DNA of 64,000 nucleotides from Ochrobactrum sp. Q0168 (lineage in GTDB: Bacteria; Pseudomonadota; Alphaproteobacteria; Rhizobiales; Rhizobiaceae), in contig NZ_JAELXQ010000001.1 of the NCBI RefSeq assembly GCF_016427605.1, positions 808,860 through 872,859 on the forward strand, read 5' to 3'. A program made the translations under genes and the position numbers. The notes under the pieces are model-generated. The model was not told the DNA's origin. It saw only the letters and a list, made by a program, of their open reading frames with translations, and ran no database searches. Shown piece after piece: positions 16,996-25,688 of this stretch; the first letter of the stretch is position 1, and each line of letters starts with the position of its first letter.

Positions 16996-17159
16996 TCGCC
17001 AACATCCGCTCCACGGCAGGGATAGCCCTGCGAGTATTCCTCTTCACCGCGATTTTCACCGGCCCGGCGGCGACCTTTGCCTATACACAAATTGGTCAGC
17101 ACACCAAGATGAGCGGCATCGGGCTTGTGCTTTATGTCAGCCTGCAGCGAACCGTATAA
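16992..17159 (+). CDS. Predicted 55-residue membrane protein, coupled to the preceding frame
   Basis: It encodes MIANIRSTAGIALRVFLFTA, then IFTGPAATFAYTQIG and a short tail ending QRTV. The hydrophobic stretch at about residues 10-32 could be a membrane anchor or signal. It overlaps the upstream 51-residue frame by the four bases ATGA and ends 41 bases before amn. The overlap and hydrophobicity support it; no homology is recognised. Confidence 0.45.
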   Translation: MIANIRSTAGIALRVFLFTAIFTGPAATFAYTQIGQHTKMSGIGLVLYVSLQRTV

Positions 17160-17200
17160 ACTGCTTCATTTTATGGTCATGGACTCTGCTATACTAGGCC

Positions 17201-18703
17201 ATGACACAGCGAATCGAACAACCATTTCTCAATGAAATCAAAACACCGTCGCCGGTCGATCCGGAGGTGTTTACCGATGCCAGTGCGGCGGTTGCCGCCC
17301 TGCAAAAGCTTTACGAGCGCAATACGGGTTTTCTGCGCGATGCTTTCGAGAAAGTTGCGCGCGGTGAAATTCCGGCGCAGCGATACCGCGCCTTCTACCC
17401 CGAGATTTGCCTTTCCACATCGAGCTTCGCGCATGTGGATTCGCGTCTGGCCTATGGCCATGTTTCTACGCCGGGCGATTATTCCGCCACCATCACCCGA
17501 CCCGATCTGTTCGATCATTATCTGAATGAACAGATCCGCCTGTTGATGCGCAATCACGGCGTGACGGTGACGGTGCGCGAATCATCCACACCGATTCCGA
17601 TCCATTTTGCCTTCATGGAAGGCACCTATGTGGAGGCCTCGGTCGCCAGCGCCTTTCAGCATCCGCTGCGCGATCTGTTCGACGTGCCGGATCTGGCGGC
17701 CACCGACGACAAGATCGTCAATGCCGATTTCGAGCCAGCGCCCGGCGAACCGATGCCGCTTGCGCCCTTCACGGCACAGCGCATCGACTATTCGCTGCAC
17801 CGGCTGGCACATTACACGGCGACCAGCCCGGCGCATTTCCAGAACTTCGTGCTCTTCACCAACTACCAGTTCTACATGGATGAGTTCTGCGCCTACGCCC
17901 GCGATTTGATGGCGCAAGGTGGCGGCGGTTATGAACAATTCGTGGAACCGGGCAACCTGATTACCCGTGCGGGCGAAACCGCGCCGAGCAGCGGCACCCC
18001 ACTGGGACGCCTGCCGCAGATGCCCGCCTATCACCTGCAGCGCTCCGACCATTCCGGCATCACCATGGTCAATATCGGCGTCGGGCCTTCCAACGCCAAG
18101 ACGATCACCGACCATATCGCCGTGCTGCGTCCGCATGCTTGGCTGATGCTTGGCCATTGCGCTGGCCTGCGCAACAGCCAGCAGCTCGGCGATTATGTGC
18201 TGGCCCACGCTTATATGCGTGAGGATCACGTTCTCGACGATGACCTGCCGGTCTGGGTTCCCCTGCCCGCGCTGGCGGAAATTCAGGTCGCGCTGGAAGA
18301 GGCGGTTGAAGAAATCACCGGCCTCGAAGGCTACGATCTCAAGCGCATCATGCGCACCGGCACCGTCGCCACCATCGACAATCGCAACTGGGAACTGCGC
18401 GACCAGCGCGGCCCGGTGCAGCGTCTTTCGCAGGCGCGCGCTGTTGCGCTCGACATGGAATCGGCCACCATCGCCGCCAACGGCTTTCGCTTCCGCGTGC
18501 CCTACGGCACCCTGCTCTGCGTCTCCGACAAGCCGCTGCATGGCGAGTTGAAGCTCCCGGGCATGGCCACCGAGTTCTACAAGCGGCAAGTGGCGCAGCA
18601 CCTGCGCATCGGCATTCGTGCGGTGGAAAAAATCGCCGCCATGCCGGATGAAAGGCTGCATTCGCGCAAGCTCAGAAGCTTCTACGAGACGGCGTTCCAG
18701 TAG
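17201..18703 (+). CDS. amn: AMP nucleosidase
   Basis: A 500-residue cytosolic enzyme that hydrolyses AMP to adenine and ribose 5-phosphate, controlling adenylate pools. The N-terminal family domain includes RYRAFYPEICL and DYSATITRPDLFDHYL. The C-terminal phosphorylase-like domain has NIGVGPSNAKTITDH, GHCAGLR and the late ALDMESATIAANGFRFRVPYGTLLCVSDKP motif. Length is normal. TATACT lies 5 bases before the ATG and no ribosome binding site is evident, so a leaderless mRNA is possible. Confidence 0.93.
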   Translation: MTQRIEQPFLNEIKTPSPVDPEVFTDASAAVAALQKLYERNTGFLRDAFEKVARGEIPAQRYRAFYPEICLSTSSFAHVDSRLAYGHVSTPGDYSATITRPDLFDHYLNEQIRLLMRNHGVTVTVRESSTPIPIHFAFMEGTYVEASVASAFQHPLRDLFDVPDLAATDDKIVNADFEPAPGEPMPLAPFTAQRIDYSLHRLAHYTATSPAHFQNFVLFTNYQFYMDEFCAYARDLMAQGGGGYEQFVEPGNLITRAGETAPSSGTPLGRLPQMPAYHLQRSDHSGITMVNIGVGPSNAKTITDHIAVLRPHAWLMLGHCAGLRNSQQLGDYVLAHAYMREDHVLDDDLPVWVPLPALAEIQVALEEAVEEITGLEGYDLKRIMRTGTVATIDNRNWELRDQRGPVQRLSQARAVALDMESATIAANGFRFRVPYGTLLCVSDKPLHGELKLPGMATEFYKRQVAQHLRIGIRAVEKIAAMPDERLHSRKLRSFYETAFQ

Positions 18704-18840
18704 AAGGCAATAGGGCAGTAAGGCAGTAGGACAATATGTTGGTTGGCGACAACTGGCGCTCTTAACATACTGCCTTATTCCCCTACTCCCTTCCCTCCAC
18801 CTTCCATCATCACGCCGTATTCCATCCCTAAAGGCATCTC

Positions 18841-19854
18841 ATGTCGAAAAGCCGTGAGAATATCCCCTTCCTGTTGCTGCTTGCCGCCGTGGCGGTATCC
18901 GTCCCGCTCGTGCTGGGATTTCTCGGCGCGGTCCATCCGGCGCTCGATACATTTTCGCATTTTCGGGCGCATCTGGTGGTTCTGATGATCGTGCTGGCCC
19001 TGCCGCTGCTGTTCACCAAAATGCGGCGCGAAGGCGCGATGCTGCTGCTATTCGCCATCATGGCGCTCAGCACCACACTCGGCATGGCGCGTGATTTTCT
19101 GAGCGGCTCGGCGGGTGCGACGACGGCCCAAACAACGGGGCCGCGCTATAGCCTCGTTCAGATCAATCTGCGTGAGGATAATCCGGAGCCAAAGCGCATC
19201 TTGCAGATGATCGCCCGCGAAAAGCCGGACATCATCACCTATCAGGAAGCCAGCGAGCAGTGGACGCAATGGCTCGATATTCTTCAGGCGACCTATCCCT
19301 ATCGCCTGCACTGCCGGAAAGACCCGCGAACCTGGGGCGTGGGTATTCTGTCCCGCCGTCCCTTCGTTGAAGGCGGTAAGCCTGTATGTATCGGTGACGG
19401 CGTGCTCGCCATCGCCCCCGTCGATCTCGGCGGCACGTATATCAACGTGGCGTCGCTGCATTTTTCATGGCCGTGGCCGCGCTGGCAGCCCTATCAGCTT
19501 GGCTTCATAGAACCGGGCCTGAAAGAATTGGCCGGGCCGACGATCATCACTGGCGATCTGAACGCCGTGGCGTGGAGCAACACCGTGCGCCGGGTCGAAG
19601 CTGCATCGAAAACGACACATATGACAGGCATCGGGGGTAGCTGGTTCCCCTCCTTCCTACCGGTGTCGCTGGCGCCTTATCTCGGCCTGCCCATCGACCA
19701 GGTTTTCACAAGCTCCGACATTGTTTCGCCCAAGGTTGCAGCCCGCGAAGACGCCGGTTCGGATCACCTGCCCGTTCGGCTGGACTTCTCCGTGCCAGCC
19801 CCCGTGCGCCCGGACGAAGACGAACCGGAAACGCAGTCCGTTATGCTTCAATAG
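18841..19854 (+). CDS. Membrane-anchored endonuclease/exonuclease/phosphatase (EEP) family protein
   Basis: A 337-residue protein with three N-terminal transmembrane helices (about residues 9-30, 41-58 and 63-82) and a soluble EEP domain. Domain motifs are VQINLRED, DIITYQEAS (metal-binding Glu), NVASLHFSWP, ITGDLNAVAWS (catalytic Asp/Asn) and GSDHLPV near the end. The topology puts the catalytic domain outside the cytoplasm if the N-terminus is inside. The substrate could be a nucleic acid, phosphoester or sphingolipid. AAAGG precedes the ATG. Confidence 0.82.
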   Translation: MSKSRENIPFLLLLAAVAVSVPLVLGFLGAVHPALDTFSHFRAHLVVLMIVLALPLLFTKMRREGAMLLLFAIMALSTTLGMARDFLSGSAGATTAQTTGPRYSLVQINLREDNPEPKRILQMIAREKPDIITYQEASEQWTQWLDILQATYPYRLHCRKDPRTWGVGILSRRPFVEGGKPVCIGDGVLAIAPVDLGGTYINVASLHFSWPWPRWQPYQLGFIEPGLKELAGPTIITGDLNAVAWSNTVRRVEAASKTTHMTGIGGSWFPSFLPVSLAPYLGLPIDQVFTSSDIVSPKVAAREDAGSDHLPVRLDFSVPAPVRPDEDEPETQSVMLQ

Positions 19855-19855
19855 A

Positions 19856-19880
19856 AAAAGGCGGTCTCGGACCGCCTTTT
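19856..19880. terminator. Bidirectional terminator
   Basis: AAAAGGCGGTC (19856-19866) pairs with GACCGCCTTTT (19870-19880). It lies between the convergent EEP and ETF-QO genes and overlaps neither reading frame. Confidence 0.85.
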
Positions 19881-19884
19881 CGCA

Positions 19885-21591
19885 TCACATGTTCACATAG
19901 ACCGGTCCTTCGCCGCCTTGTGGCGGCACCCAGTTGATGTTCTGGTTCGGATCCTTGATGTCGCAAGTCTTGCAGTGCACGCAGTTCTGCGCGTTGATGA
20001 CGAAACGAACATCCCTAGCGCTCGGGTCGGCAGCCGAATTACCGTCCTTGTCTACCCATTCATAGACGCCTGCCGGGCAATAGCGCGTCGATGGGCCAGC
20101 GAAAACATCGTGTTCCGACGTCGTCTGCAACTGCATGTCGCGGACTTGCAGATGGATCGGTTCGTTCTCGTCATGATTGGTGTTCGACAGGAACACCGAC
20201 GACAGACGGTCGAAAGTCAAAACACCATCCGACTTCGGATAGTCGATCTTCTTGTGCTTTGCCGCCGGTTCGAGCGACTGCGCGTCGTTCTTGCCATGCT
20301 TGAGCGTGCCGAAGAACGAGAAACCGAACAGCTGGTTGGTCCACATGTCGAGACCGCCCAGAGCAACGCCGACTACCGTGCCGAACTTCGACCACAGCGG
20401 CTTGACGTTGCGGACCTTCTTCAGATCCTTGCCGATCAGGCTGGAACGCCAGCTGTTTTCGATCTCGACCGGCTCGTCATTGGCGCGACCGGCTGCGATG
20501 GCTTCCGCCAGCTTGTCGGCGGCAAGAATGCCGGACAGAACCGCATTGTGGCTGCCCTTGATGCGCGGCACGTTTACAAAACCTGCCGAGCAACCGATCA
20601 GCGCGCCGCCCGGGAAGGATAGTTTCGGCACCGACTGGAAGCCGCCTTCGGTGATGGCGCGTGCGCCATAGGACAGGCGCTTGCCGCCTTCGAAGACATC
20701 CCGGATCGCCGGATGCGTCTTGAAACGCTGGAATTCTTCAAACGGCGACAGATACGGGTTCTTGTAGTTGAGATGCAGCACAAAGCCGACCGCAACCATA
20801 TTGTCTTCAAGATGATAGAGGAACGAACCGCCGCCGGTCTTCATGTCGAGCGGCCAGCCGAACGAGTGCTGCACCAGTCCCGGCTTGTGCTTGGACGGGT
20901 CAACCTGCCACAATTCCTTGAGGCCGATACCATATTTGCCCGGTTCCCGGCCTTCATCCAGCTTGAACTTCGAGATCAGCTGCTTGGCCAGCGAACCCCG
21001 CGCGCCCTCGCCGATCAGCGTGTATTTGCCGAGCAGCGCCATGCCGCGCGTATAGTTCGGCCCATGCGTGCCGTCGCGCTCGACGCCCATGTCGCCGGTG
21101 GCAACACCGATGACCGCGCCTTCGTCATTGTAGAGAACTTCGGTTGCGGCAAAGCCCGGATAGATTTCAACGCCCAGTTCTTCCGCCTTCGTGCCAAGCC
21201 AGCGGCAGACATTGCCGAGCGACACGATGTAATTGCCGTGATTGTTCATCAAAGGCGGCATGGCGAAGTTTGGCAAACGCACGGAACCCGCAGGCCCCAG
21301 CAACAGGAAATGATCGTCCGTCACCGGCGTCTTGAAAGGATGCCCCTCATCGTCGCGCCAATCCGGCAGAAGCTGGTCGATGCCCACCGGATCGACAACC
21401 GCGCCCGACAAGATATGCGCACCGACTTCCCCACCCTTTTCAAGGACCACGACGGAAAGCTCTGGATTGACCTGCTTCAGGCGGATCGCCGCTGCCAGAC
21501 CCGCAGGGCCCGCGCCGACGATCACAACGTCAAATTCCATGCTCTCGCGTTCTGGAAGCTCCTGGTTCGCATGTTCTGGGGCTTCGGACAT
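19885..21591 (-). CDS. Electron transfer flavoprotein-ubiquinone oxidoreductase
   Basis: A 568-residue peripheral inner-membrane enzyme that passes electrons from reduced ETF (acyl-CoA and amino-acid dehydrogenases) to ubiquinone. The FAD dinucleotide fold starts at about residue 22 (VVIVGAGPAGLAAAIRL). GEGARGSLAKQL and GCSAGFVNVPRIKGSHNA are family motifs. The C-terminal domain has the [4Fe-4S] cysteines (RYCPAGVYEW, NCVHCKTCDIKDP). The ETF alpha and beta genes are not in the window. A perfect ACGT-type palindrome lies 245 bases upstream. Confidence 0.95.
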   Translation of the reverse strand: MSEAPEHANQELPERESMEFDVVIVGAGPAGLAAAIRLKQVNPELSVVVLEKGGEVGAHILSGAVVDPVGIDQLLPDWRDDEGHPFKTPVTDDHFLLLGPAGSVRLPNFAMPPLMNNHGNYIVSLGNVCRWLGTKAEELGVEIYPGFAATEVLYNDEGAVIGVATGDMGVERDGTHGPNYTRGMALLGKYTLIGEGARGSLAKQLISKFKLDEGREPGKYGIGLKELWQVDPSKHKPGLVQHSFGWPLDMKTGGGSFLYHLEDNMVAVGFVLHLNYKNPYLSPFEEFQRFKTHPAIRDVFEGGKRLSYGARAITEGGFQSVPKLSFPGGALIGCSAGFVNVPRIKGSHNAVLSGILAADKLAEAIAAGRANDEPVEIENSWRSSLIGKDLKKVRNVKPLWSKFGTVVGVALGGLDMWTNQLFGFSFFGTLKHGKNDAQSLEPAAKHKKIDYPKSDGVLTFDRLSSVFLSNTNHDENEPIHLQVRDMQLQTTSEHDVFAGPSTRYCPAGVYEWVDKDGNSAADPSARDVRFVINAQNCVHCKTCDIKDPNQNINWVPPQGGEGPVYVNM

Positions 21592-22129
21592 TCATCCCTC
21601 CGTTCGGTATGACATCGCCGTTTCACTACGATAGTGTCGATGATGCATCCAATTGTTTTTACGCATAAACCACTTGTGAATACCCATCAACCAGCGCATT
21701 GGCCAGTATTGGATGGCATTCGGTAGGATTTACCTGTTCCCGTCATTCGCCTTAACCTCTTACAGAGTTGGCCACCGTCGCAAATGCGTCCAATTGTCCA
21801 AAATCGGCGTCTGACCGCGTTTAATCATATTTACTTTGACGTAAACGTCAATTTCAATTGTTTGAAATCGGCGCGCCGGATTTTTTGTCGCGACCGGAGT
21901 GGTTTTCACCTCCCCGGCAAGCTTCCAGTGGTTAGCACTACAGTTGCAAATTCGTCACGCCGCGGTGAAACGAGGGATTTTCGAGCACCGGAGCACAGGA
22001 AATTGCTCGTTGCAGACCGGCATCACGAAGAATGCAACTGTAGTGTTAGTCGGCGGTTTGATCGTGAAAAGCGCGACGCGCTCTTGCATTCGCGGTCAAA
22101 ATTCGCCACCTCATCTATTGAGGTACAAA
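21592..22129. other. Intergenic region between ETF-QO and the glycosylase gene
   Basis: About 540 bases upstream of two divergent genes. It holds the operator-like palindrome at 21836-21851. The frame of the glycosylase stays open upstream of its ATG, but that stretch lacks protein character and I treat it as leader. Confidence 0.5.
21836..21851. promoter_or_regulatory. Perfect ACGT-type palindrome, candidate LiuR/MerR-family operator
   Basis: TTGACGTAAACGTCAA has perfect 7-base arms (TTGACGT, ACGTCAA) around AA. It lies in the shared upstream region of ETF-QO and the uracil-DNA glycosylase. ETF-QO serves branched-chain amino acid and fatty acid oxidation, the pathways I associate with LiuR control. 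The regulator assignment is from memory. Confidence 0.5.
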
Positions 22130-23023
22130 ATGACTGATGGCCGCGAGATACTGGATATGGAAGGCTTGCTCCGCTTCTATGCGGAAGCGGGCGTTGACAT
22201 GCCGCTCTCGGAAACGCCGATTGACCGCTTTGCCGAGCCACTGCGTGCGCCCGCCGCACCACGACCGGACATGCAGGCTGCAGAGCGCCCTCGGCCGCCA
22301 CAGCAGCAGCCCAACCAGCAAAGCCGTGCGCAAAACTGGCAACAACCCTCGCCCGCCGCAACCCCCTCGCCGGAAAGCAGACCTGTCCAAGCCGCGGCCG
22401 ATGTGCCCGATACGGCCCAGATCGCTCTGGCCCGTGAGGCGGCGGCGCAAGCTGCGACATTGGACGAACTGCGCGAGAAGCTTGCGGCCTTTGACGGCTG
22501 CAATTTGAAATTCACCGCGAAGAACCTTTGCTTTGCCGATGGCGATCCTTTCTCCGACATTATGTTCATCGGCGAAGCGCCGGGACGGGATGAGGATATG
22601 GAAGGGCTGCCTTTCGTCGGCAAATCCGGCCAGCTTCTCAACCGGATGATCGAATCCATCGGTCTCAAGCGTGAAAGCGTTTATATCGCCAATACGATCC
22701 CCTGGCGTCCGCCGGGCAATCGCACGCCGACGCCGCTGGAAACCGAGCTTTGCCGCCCGTTCATCGAACGGCAGATCGAGCTTGCCGCGCCGAAAATACT
22801 TGTCGCGCTCGGCGGCCCGGCAGGCAAGGCGCTGACCGGCGCAACCGAGGGCATATTGCGGCTTCGCGGCAATTGGAAACTTCATCGCACGCCGTCGGGC
22901 ATGGAAATTCCGGTTCTGCCGACATTGCATCCCGCCTATCTTCTGCGCACACCGGCACAGAAGCGTTTTGCCTGGCGTGACTTTCTGTCCGTAAAGTTGA
23001 AATTAGACGAATTACGCAATTGA
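22130..23023 (+). CDS. Uracil-DNA glycosylase, family 4-like
   Basis: A 297-residue DNA repair protein that removes uracil from DNA. A ~95-residue Pro/Gln-rich, probably disordered N-terminus precedes the glycosylase core. Core motifs are FIGEAPGRDED (motif A), PFVGKSGQLLNRMI, PWRPPGNRTPTPLE, and LHPAYLLRTPAQKRFAW (motif B). Classical family 4 enzymes have four cysteines for a [4Fe-4S] cluster. I count three here (two in GCNLKFTAKNLCFADG, one in ELCRPF). The ATG at 22130 has AGGT upstream. Confidence 0.85.
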   Translation: MTDGREILDMEGLLRFYAEAGVDMPLSETPIDRFAEPLRAPAAPRPDMQAAERPRPPQQQPNQQSRAQNWQQPSPAATPSPESRPVQAAADVPDTAQIALAREAAAQAATLDELREKLAAFDGCNLKFTAKNLCFADGDPFSDIMFIGEAPGRDEDMEGLPFVGKSGQLLNRMIESIGLKRESVYIANTIPWRPPGNRTPTPLETELCRPFIERQIELAAPKILVALGGPAGKALTGATEGILRLRGNWKLHRTPSGMEIPVLPTLHPAYLLRTPAQKRFAWRDFLSVKLKLDELRN

Positions 23024-23055
23024 TATTCCGGCCTTTCGGTGTCATCGCCTCGCTT

Positions 23056-23155
23056 AGAGCGCGTTTCGATCTGATTGGATCAGATCGGCGCTCTAATTGT
23101 TTGTTTTAACGCGCATCTTTTCCGAAAACCGTTTCACACTTTTCGGGATGCGCTC
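23056..23155 (+). repeat. Bipartite palindromic repeat, copy 3
   Basis: The left hairpin is built from AGAGCGC...GCGCTCT with inner GATCTGAT/ATCAGATC. A TTTGTTTTAACGCGCAT linker follows, then a right module with CCGAAAA...TTTTCGG ending GATGCGCTC. It lies between the glycosylase and the MFS transporter genes. It closely resembles the inverted copy at 36143-36240. Confidence 0.8.
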
Positions 23156-23271
23156 ATCAGAGCAATGCTTGTCACCAACATGCCGCAAACTTGTTCTATT
23201 TCGCCGCTTGCCAAAGCGCCAGACGGCGACAAGTAGCTTTAAAATCCAGACTTTTCCTTTCGGAGTACTTT

Positions 23272-24528
23272 ATGGCTGGCCAGCTCCTGCCCATCGCCGC
23301 CCTGCTTGCAAGCACGTTCCTGATGCTGCTTGCCGGTGGGCTCGCGGGTATTCTTCTGCCGCTGCGCGGCGGAATGGAAGGCTGGTCCACCACGACGATC
23401 GGCTGGATGGGCACAAGCTATTCGCTGGCCTTCACCATCGGCTGCATCGTCGTGCCGCATCTGGTGCGGCGCGTCGGTCATGTGCGCGTGTTTTCCGCCC
23501 TACTGACATTGCTGTCGATGGCGCTGTTGTTTCATGCGCTCGTGGTCAGCCCGGTGGCCTGGATGATCTTTCGCGGCGTCGCGGGCTTTTCGCTCGCAGG
23601 CAGCTATATGATTATCGAAAGCTGGCTGAACGAGCGCGTGACCAATGAATCGCGCGGGCGCATTTTTTCGATCTATATGATCATCACCATGCTCGGCCTG
23701 ATGTGCGGACAATATATTCTGCCCTTCGGCGATGCGATGACCCAGACGCTGTTCATCATCTGCGCGATCATCTATGCCAGCGCCCTGCTGCCGACTGCGC
23801 TGTCCAGCGCCCAGTCGCCAAACCCGCTCACACAGGTTTCGCTCGATATCAAGGGGCTTTACCGCCGTTCGCCCGCGGCTGCCGTCGGCTCGCTGATTGC
23901 CGGCATCGTCGCCGGTACGTGGAACTTTCTTGCCGCGATCTATGGCGAAATGAACGGTCTTTCGACCTTCGGCATTGCGACCATGCTGGCCTGCGCCATG
24001 ATCGGCGGTGCAATCTTCCAGTATCCGCTCGGTCGCGCTTCCGACTTCGTGGACCGGCGTTATGTCATGGTGCTGGCCGGTATCGTCGGCTTCGCCTTGT
24101 CGATGGTCATGGTGCTGTTTCACCCGACCGCGCCCTATGCGATTTACGCGATGATGTTCCTGTTCGGCTCGGTGATCTATCCGATCTACAGCCTCAATGT
24201 CGCGCATGCCAATGACTATGCCGACGCCAGCGAATTCGTCAAAATCTCCGGCGGATTGCTGATCATCTACGGTGTGGGCAGCGTTGTGGGCCCCGCGCTT
24301 TCCGGTCCGCTGATGGATGCCATCGGCCCTTCCGGATTCTTCGTGACCATGGCCATCGCGTTTGGCGTTTACGGCCTGCATGCCTTCTGGCGCATTCGCA
24401 GGCTGCAACGCCCGGCGATCAGCGAACAGAAAACCGAGTACAAGTTCCACACGCCAGACGGCCAGTCCACGCCGGAAACCATGCAGCTTGATCCGCGCTC
24501 TGAAGGACCGCAGGAAACGACGAGCTGA
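23272..24528 (+). CDS. MFS transporter (YcaD-like)
   Basis: A 418-residue inner-membrane protein with about 12 transmembrane helices. Family features are the opening LAGGLAGILLPLRGGMEGWS, GTSYSLAFTIGC, RIFSIYMIITMLGLMCGQY and the loop GRASDFVDRRYVM between helices 8 and 9. Substrate unknown. The ATG at 23272 has GGAG upstream. It converges on the EamA transporter with only 3 bases between stop codons. Confidence 0.85.
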   Translation: MAGQLLPIAALLASTFLMLLAGGLAGILLPLRGGMEGWSTTTIGWMGTSYSLAFTIGCIVVPHLVRRVGHVRVFSALLTLLSMALLFHALVVSPVAWMIFRGVAGFSLAGSYMIIESWLNERVTNESRGRIFSIYMIITMLGLMCGQYILPFGDAMTQTLFIICAIIYASALLPTALSSAQSPNPLTQVSLDIKGLYRRSPAAAVGSLIAGIVAGTWNFLAAIYGEMNGLSTFGIATMLACAMIGGAIFQYPLGRASDFVDRRYVMVLAGIVGFALSMVMVLFHPTAPYAIYAMMFLFGSVIYPIYSLNVAHANDYADASEFVKISGGLLIIYGVGSVVGPALSGPLMDAIGPSGFFVTMAIAFGVYGLHAFWRIRRLQRPAISEQKTEYKFHTPDGQSTPETMQLDPRSEGPQETTS

Positions 24529-24531
24529 TCT

Positions 24532-25491
24532 TTACTGCCCCTGCGGCGCGTTGACCTTATGCGGTTCGAGCGCGAGCTTGTGTTCGCGATAGATGATGAA
24601 ACCCCCAGCCGCCATAACGATGACGCTGCCAACGAGCATTTCCAGCGTCGGCACATCGCCAAACAGCAGAAAGCCGATAAACAGGCCAAGCAGCATCGAC
24701 GTATATTCAAATGGCGCGATGGTGGACATCGGCGCATGCCGGTAGCATTCGGTCAGCAAAATCTGCGCGATACCGCCCGCAAAACCGGCACCGACAAGCA
24801 GAGCCAGTTGCGTCCAACTGGGCACGACCCAGCCAAAAGGCAGGCTGACCAGCGCAATGACGCTTGCCGAGAGCGAAAAATAGATCACGATTGTTGCCGT
24901 GCGTTCTGTCTGCACCAGACGCCGCACCAGCAGCATGGCGATGGCGGATGTAAAAGCCGCGCCCAATGCGGCCAACGCTCCAATCGCCTCATCCTGGCCG
25001 ACATTGCCTTGCGAAAACAGTGTCATTCGCGGCCAGATAATCACCAGCACGCCGAACAGGCCGACCAGCACCGCGCTCCAGCGATAAAACCGCACGACTT
25101 CATGCAGAATGATCGCGCTGAGAATCACCGTGATCAGCGGCGAGGCATAATTGATGGCGATTGCTTCGGGCAGCGGCAGTTTCATCAGTGCAAAGAAGCT
25201 CATCGTCATGGAACAGACACCGACCAGCCCCCGCCAGAAATGGCTGAAACCGTGCTGCGTTCGAAACGCGCCGGAAAGCTGCCCGCGCCATTGCAGATAG
25301 AGCAGAACGGCAATCACCGCGAAAAAGGACCGGAAGAAAATCAACTGCCCGAGCGGCACGCCATCAGCGGCCTTGAGCATTGTGGACATGCCCACGAAGA
25401 CGGCAACGGAAGCAATCTTGAGACCGATACCGAGCATCGGATTTGAATCAAGCCCTGCCGCCTCAACAGCTGCGCTCGCATGAGCGTTCAC
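24532..25491 (-). CDS. EamA/DMT-family transporter
   Basis: A ~319-residue inner-membrane protein with 10 predicted helices and two EamA halves. Features include TMLKAADGVPLGQLIFFRSF, the AINYASPLITVILSA segment of the first half and ILLTECYRHAPMSTIAPFEYTSML of the second. Such proteins export metabolites or drugs; the substrate is unknown. The frame opens at 25545, but I prefer the GTG at 25491 behind GGGGAA. An ATG at 25437 is a second option. Confidence 0.8.
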   Translation of the reverse strand: MNAHASAAVEAAGLDSNPMLGIGLKIASVAVFVGMSTMLKAADGVPLGQLIFFRSFFAVIAVLLYLQWRGQLSGAFRTQHGFSHFWRGLVGVCSMTMSFFALMKLPLPEAIAINYASPLITVILSAIILHEVVRFYRWSAVLVGLFGVLVIIWPRMTLFSQGNVGQDEAIGALAALGAAFTSAIAMLLVRRLVQTERTATIVIYFSLSASVIALVSLPFGWVVPSWTQLALLVGAGFAGGIAQILLTECYRHAPMSTIAPFEYTSMLLGLFIGFLLFGDVPTLEMLVGSVIVMAAGGFIIYREHKLALEPHKVNAPQGQ

Positions 25492-25688
25492 GATGCAATT
25501 CCCCGCATATACCGCGTAAAACTTGCGGCCAAAGAGTATGATCACATTGTTTTCTTATGCCTGTTTGCCATGAACTGCCAGTGATAGCGTTGGGTTCGGC
25601 AAATTTATTTGCCAAGCGCTCGTTTCTTGTCGTTTGGGCAAAAGCCGGGTACGAATCCAGCACAAGACTTCACAGAAAGAGTTCCGCG

